DNA from: Numida meleagris
Taxonomy: Eukaryota > Chordata > Aves > Galliformes > Numididae
Direction of reading: 5' to 3'
Length of the DNA stretch: 64,000 nucleotides
Assembly: GCF_002078875.1 (NCBI RefSeq)
Contig: NC_034413.1
Coordinates: 61,248,453 to 61,312,452 of the forward strand
The notes under the pieces were generated by a model. The model was given only the letters and a program-made list of their open reading frames with translations. It was not told where the DNA came from and did no database searches. The position numbers and the translations under genes were made by a program. Below are positions 32,840-64,000 of this stretch, piece by piece (position 1 is the first letter of the stretch; the number at the start of each line of letters is the position of its first letter).

Positions 32840-35800
32840 CACTTGCTGGTTAAAAAAACCTCTTATTTTAAAGGAACAGCTGAGGACACAAACGAACACA
32901 GAACTAGAGGAGAAAAATGGGTCGTATCGTGCAGTGAAATATATGTTGATGGGAGACTCATTTTGGGGAATTTGGTGGCATGAAAAAAGCTTTGCTCAAG
33001 AGTGTGTCAATGGAAGGAATGTACAGAGTATGTGTCATGCATATCACGCGAGCTCTTCACTTCCAAAATCAGTTTTGCCTTTGTGAGGCAGTAGAGGATA
33101 GGCTAAGTTAATATTAAAAATGCTGTTGCATATTAGCAAACTAGATTTGGAATATGTAAGCTACTAAATTTTGGAATGTTTTGTTACACGTTGACATTAG
33201 CGTGTTTTCTTGATTAAAACATAACCTGGAAACTCTTTGTTTTATTGGGATCAGCTTTTTGGCACCCGTGGCCCCCTGTCTAGTGCTATAAACACTTGTG
33301 TGTTTTCTCACTTGTGGTTTCCTTTCCGTTATCCTTTGCAAGGGCTCTGTGTGGACAGGGTTCTGTTTCAGTAATGGTCCAAGAAGTTCTGCCACTTCAC
33401 CCAGGACTTCTGCGCGCTTCCTCTGAGCTGTGGAAAGGTAGAAAGGAGATGGGCTGGCGGGCGAACCGGAGTGACTTGTGCTCGTTGTACTATTGTTCTT
33501 TGTATATACTTCTGCAAACGGGGGAATGATGAGCTGAAACCTGAGATAACCAGCTACTGACAGGAAGATAATGTCATATAATCAGTCTGATTAGCATAAA
33601 TGAAAAAAAAAAAAGGGAATGTTGTCCATTTTTGTGGCCTTATGCTTTTTTTGTGCTGCAGTAGAACCTCTTGGAGCTAGGCTTGTGTTCAGCAGAGCCA
33701 TTGGATGTTCCTGAAGCTTGTGAATCGACCAGCAAACATCTAGCATTTACAAAATACAGCAGCAGCAGCGCTGGGCCACCATCAGTTACGTTGCTTTTAT
33801 TTTTGGCAGCTAGGTGGCAGCTATTTGTACGTGATACGCAAGTAGAGAGATTCTCTTGGGTGATGTGGAGTAATGTAAGAATTCACTGATAATCGTTTTT
33901 TAAATGTCTTGTGCTGTTGGATTTGGAGACGCAGAGCTTTGCTGTGCTCTCGGGTGTTGTGCTTCCACCAAAATGGTGTGTGCTTCAGTAAGCTGTTCAG
34001 AGCTGGATTATCACCAAGAGAGCTAGGTACTTTATGAGCATGGTAAAGCCTGGTTTCTTTTTTCTTGGTTTTACCTAATCTTCTTGACTAAAATGACCTT
34101 TCGAGGAACTAAATCAAGTCCAGAACAGCCCTGCTGCCTTTCCTCTTCACCCTGGTTGGTTGGCAGGGAAGTTCTCATGGACACCCAAAATACTGCTCTG
34201 TTTTTGACTCTTGCTCTTGTGCATTTGAAGACTTCTCTGTTGCATCGTGTCTTTGGTTTATATGTCAGCAGATCATCTTGTTTTCTCTGTGACCCCTTTC
34301 TGCTGTTTCTGAAGCTCCTTTCTTGGGGAATGAAAGCTTCCCTTGCTACACTGTGTGGTGGCATAATTCCATTCCAGTTGTGCTGTGGTCATTAAAGTAG
34401 CGGATGATGGGCAGCTGTAGTGACTGAATGCAACTGTTATATAACAGAGGACAGTTGGGTTTTTCTTTACTTGTTTTTATGGCACTGATTAAAAAAAAAA
34501 AACCAATTTCACAATGAAAATTCAGTGATGCGTGTTCGGTAAGCCTGACTTCTCATCACGTGCTATTACTATGTGCTAAAAACGTGGCTTAGGAGGATAT
34601 TACCTTAGCTTGACTGTAATGTCAAGCCGTGCTGAGATGTTGTGTAAGATGAAACGCAAGATAAGTGAGAGCAGCTTAGAGGTGAAAGTTGGCTGATAAT
34701 TCCCAGGGTTTCCTGTCTGCTTGTAAGAATCCAGTGTTTGGAGAACTAGTAGGTGCTTCTCTGCTGGTAGTTGCAGATGTGAGAGCTGGACTTGTGAAGA
34801 TGGCTTAATGAAAGGTGAATGCTCTCTGGAGCAACGTGCTTTGTTCTGGTTTGAGTTGCACCAGCCATTCATTGTTGCATGGCTGTTCTGTGGCATCTCG
34901 CAGAAGCAGAGCCCACGTCATGCTGCATTTGTGGAGTTTGTCCTCTGTAAGGTTAGAATGGGAACATCCAGCAGCCTCAGTATTGTTTTGTTTGTGTTTT
35001 GTTTATGAACAAAAAGTGTCACTTCGTGTTCACTTGCAGTAAAGAACCACACAATGCTTGACTGATTTTCACAGCGTACGAGGTTTGATTATCCCGGAGT
35101 CCCCGTTTGAGCTTTAGAAATTTAATTCATTTTTTCCCTGCCTGCTTTTCTTTACTGTCTGAACTTTTTCTTAGTGGTCTGCTCTCTCACATTCAATATT
35201 TGGGCCAAAATCAAATACACGGCCTCTCGCTGTCTTGTGTAAGGAATGTTTCCGGCAAGGAGATGTAGACAGAAGGCAGCTTTCTATCATGGAATGTATT
35301 TTTGTGTTACTTGGACTGATTTTTAAAGCTAGCAGAGATCTATAGGATGATGGAAAATGATTTCCTTTGCAGACATTGTGGTTATTTACTTAACGTTCAG
35401 TATGGATTCTTTAATACATCAGTTGGTTCCTTACTGAAGGACTGAGGAACGCCTGATTCGGGATGGTGTGCTAGCGCTACCCAGCTGAGGCTGCACGTTT
35501 GTTTCCAGTAGATGGCAATAGGTGTTTGGATCTGAAACTGGGTGCTGGAAAAGATCTAGGGCCAGCTGCTGGCAGTGCAGCTTTCTCTGTCCACGCTGGT
35601 CTTGGGCAGGACAGGCCCGGCACAAGGCACACGGCCTCCCCCTAGTGCTGTGCAGCCCTCCAGAGCAAAATGGGGACAAAAATGGGGACAGCATCCCTGA
35701 GCAAAAAGAGGTGCTAAGGGATGGGAAGATAACAGCAAACCTCTGCTCCTTACAGCAAACCATCTGCCTGCTGGCTGCCCGATGGCAGAGGGATGCTGCT

Positions 35801-37399
35801 GCCTTCACCGCGCTAAGGTGCTCCGGCTCCTTCCGCTGAAAAGCCCGTGACAGAGAGGAGCAAGAGAATGGAACCTGAGGTGAGTTTTTGCTTGTTTGTT
35901 GGTTTTCATTTGTTTTGGTTTGGTTTTAGCTTAAATCAGCTAAACTGATTCTGTCAGACTGCATCCCGAGCGAGCTCTCTGCCTCCCCTCAATTGAAACA
36001 CGGCTTTTGGGTTAGCTGGCAGATGTGCTAAGACAATTTTGAAGGCTCCCCTTCTCCCCATAAGTTCAAACTAGAAGTGACAGTGTTTTCAGAGGCAGGC
36101 AGGAAGGTCAGCAGACACCAATTATTTCCCTCTGGGCAGTGTTTTTGGCTGCAGGTTATTCCCAAGTAACGCAACGTACCAAGATGGGGTCCAGGCACGC
36201 TGGCAGCACAGGACACACGTGTAACAAACCTCATCAAAATTGTTTTTGGGTGGAAAATAATGCACTGAGGGAAAACAGATGGCGTAGGCAGCGATCCTCA
36301 ACTTAAATGAGAGGGCACAAGACTGGTTTCCCTGCCTGTGGGAATACCCTTGTCCAGCTAGGCCCAAAAGTGGCATATGTCAGGTAACATCCTGAGATCA
36401 TAGAATGATAGAATGGCCTGGGTTGAAAAGGACCTCAAAGATCATCGAGTTTCAACCCCCCTGCTGTGTGCAGAGTTGCCAACCACTAGACCAGGCTGCC
36501 CAGAGCCACATCCAGCCTGGCCTTGAATACCTCCAGGGACAGGGCATCCACAACCTCCCTGGGCAACCTGTTCCAGCGCGAGGAAGTTTAAAAAACTTCC
36601 TCCTAATATCCAACCTACATCTCCCCTGTCTCAGTTTAAAGCCATTCCCCCTTGTCCTGTCGAAATCCACCCTTGTGAACGAATGCTGCTTTATGAGCAT
36701 GTAGGGAAACACACAAAGCATGAGGCAACTCCCCAGCACCCTCCTGAGGGCTGTTTTTTAAGCCTGTCTTTTAAGAACTTTATGCCTTCTTCCTAATGCA
36801 GTTATAGTCTCAGTGCATACATGAAATCCCTCCTAACAAGGAACGGAGTTGAAGTTGTTCCATTCTTACCTTCCTGTATAAAATACTCTGAACTGAAAAA
36901 GTCAGTGTGAAGACGGAGCCTTTTTTTTCCCAGTTACACCTCAGGCTGCTGGGGATTGGTGTAGTTAAGGAAGTGTGGTGCTTAGTGTGAGCAATCCAGC
37001 AGCATCTTTTACCCAGGAAGCCTGCAAGGGCTGCATTGCCCAGGTGGCTGCCTCCTTTAAGGTGTCTTTGTGAGGACAAATATGGAGTTATCTGGAGAAC
37101 TCTTTGGAAACTGCGATCTACTTCTTAAAAGATGCTTTCTTTTTTAATCAGCTCTTCATAGTGCTGCCTTGAGGATGTGTCAGCTCTCCCAGGACGAACG
37201 GCTCAAGGTAAGTGTGTACACAGCATCCCTGCGCTAGAGGGGAGTCGGGATGCTCCCTGTGCAGGCAGGGATTGGGGTGCTGTAAGTGGGTGCTGTGCAG
37301 TGCTGGTGTGGCCCAGTCATCCCTCGGTAGCTGAGAACTGGCTGCTGATCTGTGCCACCTGATCTCTTCACTAGCCAGCATCTAAAATAAAACAGACAC
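32840..37399. other. Convergent intergenic region between SEC22A and ADCY5
   Basis: About 4.6 kb separating the tail-to-tail 3' ends of SEC22A (+) and ADCY5 (-). No gene was recognised. It holds one CR1 fragment (36396-36680). A moderately GC-rich stretch at 35560-35900 contains a short AAAATGGGGAC direct repeat near 35667. Alternative longer 3' UTRs of either neighbour could extend into it. Confidence 0.65.
36396..36680 (-). mobile_element. CR1 LINE 3' fragment, relatively young-looking
   Basis: It starts ATCATAGAATGATAGAATGG and continues GGTTGAAAAGGACCTCAAAG and TCCAGCCTGGCCTTGAATAC to about AATCCACCCTTGTGAACG. The complement encodes [21 protein letters not shown] local deletion/rearrangement after CTGTTCCAGCGCG removes part of the usual sequence. 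It is closely similar to the copy at 63575. Confidence 0.92.
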
Positions 37400-37419
37400 G
37401 CTTTACCAGTGAAACAGTG

Positions 37420-37425
37420 TTTAAT
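37420..37425 (-). terminator. ADCY5: Candidate distal ADCY5 poly(A) signal
   Basis: ATTAAA on the - strand, the common variant signal, about 2.4 kb after the stop. A GT/T-rich element follows within about 30 nt on the - strand. Confidence 0.4.
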
Positions 37426-38087
37426 ATAGTTAAATTACTTAAATAGATTTCAATTTCCATGGGAAATCATAACTGTATCCATTTTTGCAAGATCCAGAGT
37501 AAAGAGTGTGTGAATACCCCTTGAAATGATCATGACACACTGTCAACAATCACAGCTAGAGATACTGGGGACTTGAAATTTCATTGACAACACGACCTCG
37601 TAAGATGAATCGAAAGTTAAGACGACTGCAGACGTTCGTAAAGCAGAAAGCAAACCTAAAAATGAGTGTATGGCACGGAGGTAATGGAGCTCAGTGAGGG
37701 AATCCAGGGGGTGGAAGGCGGAGGGGTGGGGGAAGAAATGCGTAATGGCGTGATGCAACTTAAGTACTCCGCGAACCAGGAGGGATGTCAAGGAGCAAAA
37801 GTATAGTACAAGGGCAGACTTGGCAGTTTTACAGAAGTCAATATACTATACTTTTCAGAGATGTTTCCTAGTGGAAGGGGGAAGGAAAGGGGCAATGCCA
37901 TTTAAGCTCACACTTAAATGGCTTAATGCTGGGATTATGCTTAGCAATATGGCAACTTAATTAAGAAAGACCCATGGATTTTTACTTATTCTTGTTGTCA
38001 AGTAGGAAAAAATAAATTACCACCACAGTGCAACCATTAAGCTGTTAGTACTACAATAATTCTGCCCTGAGAAGAGTGGAAAAGAAC

Positions 38088-38093
38088 TTTATT
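38088..38093 (-). terminator. ADCY5: Candidate proximal ADCY5 poly(A) signal
   Basis: AATAAA on the - strand (TTTATT on +), about 1.76 kb after the ADCY5 stop. Confidence 0.45.
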
Positions 38094-39855
38094 AAACGTC
38101 AAAAGAGTGGAGCCACTTTTAGCGCTAGCCAAATTCAATATCAAAACTCGCCCCTCGTAGAATATAAAAAATATAACTTTTTAAAATTCTTTGCTTTTTT
38201 TAATAAAATATCAAGGGATTCTTCTTTCGTAGCTAGAAAAGGTACATAAATGGTAACAGTGAACTATTCATAAACCCCCACTAGAGATAAAGATGTCCAA
38301 CACAATATCAATGGCACTGTATTTAAGGTCACTCGTCTCATACACACATTTGCCATCAAAACCTCTTTTTGAAGATCAGCTAAATAACCTCTGAAAATGG
38401 AAAATATGTGACAGTTGAAATAAGTGCTTACTACAGGAAAGTCAACTCTATGCTGCAGTGCATAGTTCTTTGTAATGTCAAATGGCAGTTATAACACCAG
38501 ACGATTCTCATGTCATCATGATTCTATTAATCCATCTCTGAAAAATGCTTTTTTTCAAATAAAAGTTCAGATAGGTTTTTTTTTTTCTCATAAGAGCTCC
38601 TGTTACAATTAATTAGAAGATTTGCTTAGAGCTTTTTAACATGCTTGACAGATACCATCTCATTAGCTAAAGCTCATAAGTAAGTCCTGTTTCCATTTGT
38701 TAAGATGCCACCCTCTGTGTGAATGCTGCATTGAACTATTGTACCTTGTTGGGTTTTTTTTTCCTCTTCTTTGGGATTGCAGGTTTTTCTGGATTTTTCC
38801 TTTTTAAAATGCATCTGATTCAGCCCGGAACCTCACCTGTTGTTGTTTGATTGTATAGTGATAATCTGAAAACTGCCAAGTCTGTGGTCAGAGTATTATG
38901 CACAAAAAATTACACAAGTCTAACGGGTTATATACACCTCCCAACACACCTTGGTGTGGACAGCCTGCCTTCTAATTTTTATATATAATTTACAAAATAT
39001 AGAATTTGGTATTTGTTAGATCTCCATGTTTTCAATATTACAAAATAAAAAATACAAAAAAAAAAAAAAAACCCACAACAAATTTCAGGGGAGTTCTCTC
39101 CCACAAAGCGTCTCTTGTTTACATCTAGTCTTTCCCATGTAAACTGATATATACCAAGGATGAGCACAGAAGACTTCTTAATAAATATGTTTGTAGAACC
39201 TTCTTTCTTGATCTTGATCTTCCCCCTCGTTAGATGTGCCAGCCCCGCTCAGAAGAGCAGTCATTGAGCCATGTAAAAGAAGGGAGAAAAGAAGGCCAGG
39301 GCTAAAATGTCTTTTCACACTAAAACATTAAGGACGCCATTCTAAAAGGCCTTTTTGTGTTGCAACAGTGGGTGTCAATTTTGAAAGCCCATTCAAAACA
39401 GCTAATAAAAGCACAGTGGTACACTTCAAATAGCTGGCAGTATGGGATGGAAACATTATGGGAGTGCAAATCCATTCCAAAATAATGCTTTGTCGTGAAT
39501 CATACATTCCTTCAACCAAGTAAATGTTGTGTTGCGTCAATAAATACTTAAATAGCTTCTTAGATCATCCTGCGGTAGCAGCCTTTGTAAAAACTCCAAA
39601 TTCACCTCTTATCTGTGAATGCTGTAGTACACATCTTTGGTCGGTTTAGCACTCGGCCAGGAGCAAATCCGAGGTGGTTTCTCCCCATTGCCTTTTGGGA
39701 CAGGTGGCCAAAGAGTTTGCTGATACCAGCTCTAGAGTCACTGTGTGAAATTTCAACTGCGTTGCGTTTTAGATTCGCTGCCGAAAAGTGATTCTTCTCC
39801 AATTCACAATCTTCTGTAATGCAGATTCCGTCTTTGAGCGATGCTGCAGTTGGTG

Positions 39856-62805
<22,950 letters not shown>

Positions 62806-63159
62806 TTATCATCTCACTCTATAACATACTGTAGGTTAATGGCATTTTGCTTATGACACCTTTGAGCTGGAAAACGGATTATGAGCTGAGAGGAAAATTA
62901 TACCAGCTGTACTGCTCACTGACAGTCCGCCAGTGAAAGGATTTCATTTATTCACCTTTTTTTTCTACACGACCTCCATCAGGGAGCTGTTTTCTTGCTT
63001 TGGAGTCTCTTTACTGTACTTCATCCTCACAACTAGGCTGTAGTTTCCCTCCACTAGTCCTTGGACTCAGCCGTTCCTGCATTTCCCTGCTGTCCTATCT
63101 ATGATCTATGTAACCAGCCATATTCACTGCTTCCCAATAATCACATCTATAACAATGTT

Positions 63160-63390
63160 GGATATTTCAAGTTGGATATTACTAAGAATTTCTTTGCAGA
63201 AAAAGCAGTTGGCATTGGAACAGGTTGCCCGGGGAAGTGGTAGAGTCATTGTCCCTCAAGGTGTTAAAGGAAAGGACAGATGTAGTACTTAAGGACATGG
63301 TTCAGTGGGCAGTTTTGGTGGTAGGTAGGTGGTTGGACTATAGATGATCTTAGAGGTCTTTTCCAAATGTAATGATTTTATGATGCCTGT
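63160..63390 (+). mobile_element. CR1 LINE 3' fragment, sense orientation
   Basis: It contains TTGGCATTGGAACAGGTTGC, CCGGGGAAGTGGTAGAGTCA, GGTTGGACTATAGATGATCT and TCCAAATGTAATGATTTTAT, in CR1 3' order. The upstream GAATTTCTTTGCAGAAAAAG also fits CR1. Confidence 0.88.
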
Positions 63391-63574
63391 AAAAATTTCT
63401 GAACTTGAACAGTTCTCCATTATTGAGAAAAAAAACTGTTTACAGAACAAACCTGGGGAAAAAATGTGGTCCGACTCCCAACTGCTTCCCTCACACAGTT
63501 CTTATGAGTAAGATAAGCAGACAAAAATTCCTGTTTACAAGATATTTACTTAATTCACTTAAGCTAGGAAGAAG

Positions 63575-63889
63575 AATCATAGAATCATAGAATGGCCTGG
63601 GTTGAAAAGGACCTCAAAGATCATCGAGTCTCAACCCCCCTGCCAAGTGCAGGATCGCCAACCACTAGACCAGGCTGCCCAGAGCCACGTCCAGTCTGGC
63701 CTTGAATGCCTCCAGGGACGGGGCATCCACAGCCTCCCTGGGCAACCTGTTCCAGTGCGTCACCACCCTCTGTGTGAAAAACTTCCTCCTAATATCTAAC
63801 CTAAATCTCCCCTGTCTCAGGTTAAAACCATTCCCCCTTGTCCTATCGCTATCCACCCTCACAAACAATCGATCCCCCTCCTGTTTATA
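63575..63889 (-). mobile_element. CR1 LINE 3' fragment, truncated by the assembly gap
   Basis: It starts AATCATAGAATCATAGAATG, a near-intact terminal repeat. It runs through CCAGTCTGGCCTTGAATGCC and CTTCCTCCTAATATCTAACC to the N run. The complement encodes [15 protein letters not shown] and [15 protein letters not shown], the C-terminus of CR1 ORF2. It is one of the least decayed CR1 copies in the window. Confidence 0.94.
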
Positions 63890-64000
63890 NNNNNNNNNNN
63901 NNNNNNNNNNNNNNNNNNNNNNNNNNNNNNNNNNNNNNNNNNNNNNNNNNNNNNNNNNNNNNNNNNNNNNNNNNNNNNNNNNNNNNNNNNNNNNNNNNNN
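63890..64000. other. Assembly gap (N run)
   Basis: 111 unresolved bases at the right edge, starting inside a CR1 element. The repeat probably caused the gap. Confidence 1.

Larger units (their letters stand above)
37400..39855 (-). other. ADCY5: ADCY5 3' UTR (probable extent)
   Basis: About 2.4 kb of AT-rich sequence directly after the ADCY5 stop, with no coding potential and no transposon, as expected for a long conserved 3' UTR. On the - strand there are two candidate poly(A) signals: AATAAA at 38088-38093 and ATTAAA at 37420-37425. The distal one has T/G-rich sequence just downstream and would give the longest UTR. An A16 run lies at 39056-39071 on the + strand. The exact end is inferred. 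Confidence 0.65.

Noticed and set aside
36452..36739. 95-codon open frame on the - strand
   Set aside because: It overlaps the CR1 fragment at 36396-36680 and reads CR1 ORF2 residues, so it is annotated as the mobile element.

Overview
The window is nuclear DNA from a bird, most likely a galliform (chicken or a close relative). The evidence is intron-containing vertebrate genes with GT-AG splicing, about a dozen CR1 LINE 3' fragments, a fragment resembling the chicken mariner family Galluhop, a compact CpG-island promoter and an assembly gap (run of N) at the right end. Nothing prokaryotic, viral, phage-like or CRISPR-like was found.

Layout from left to right. (1) 1-5.3 kb: the 3' end of PDIA5 on the + strand, with the last two coding exons, stop codon and poly(A) signal. 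(2) 5.3-18.7 kb: gene-free intergenic DNA with a mariner fragment, an ancient MIR/L3-like LINE remnant, several CR1 pieces and some AT-rich stretches that look like conserved non-coding DNA. (3) 18.7-32.8 kb: the whole SEC22A gene on the + strand, with a CpG-island promoter, a long 5' intron, six coding exons that splice to a 308-residue protein, and a poly(A) signal. (4) 32.8-37.4 kb: the convergent intergenic region. (5) 37.4-64 kb: the 3' part of ADCY5 on the - strand, with a long 3' UTR and the last 12 coding exons. These cover the end of the C1b region, the second six-helix membrane cassette and the complete C2 catalytic domain. The 5' part of ADCY5 lies beyond the right edge. The order and orientation PDIA5(+), SEC22A(+), ADCY5(-) match the human 3q21 arrangement.

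The exon models were built by hand from splice sites, reading-phase continuity and recalled homologous protein sequence. The phases close exactly for all three genes: 135+81 nt in PDIA5, 927 nt in SEC22A, and 1672 nt (1 + 3x557) in ADCY5. The three genes share no pathway that can be read from the sequence. PDIA5 is an ER-lumen disulfide isomerase, SEC22A an ER/Golgi membrane trafficking protein, and ADCY5 a plasma-membrane cAMP-producing enzyme.

I did not find a new biological system. The items most worth a second look are: a 27-nt in-frame ADCY5 microexon that carries a whole N-glycosylation sequon; two RFX-type palindromes 190 bp apart in the SEC22A CpG island; an unusually long unexplained ORF around one ADCY5 exon; and a pair of similar same-orientation CR1 copies on either side of the ADCY5 3' half.
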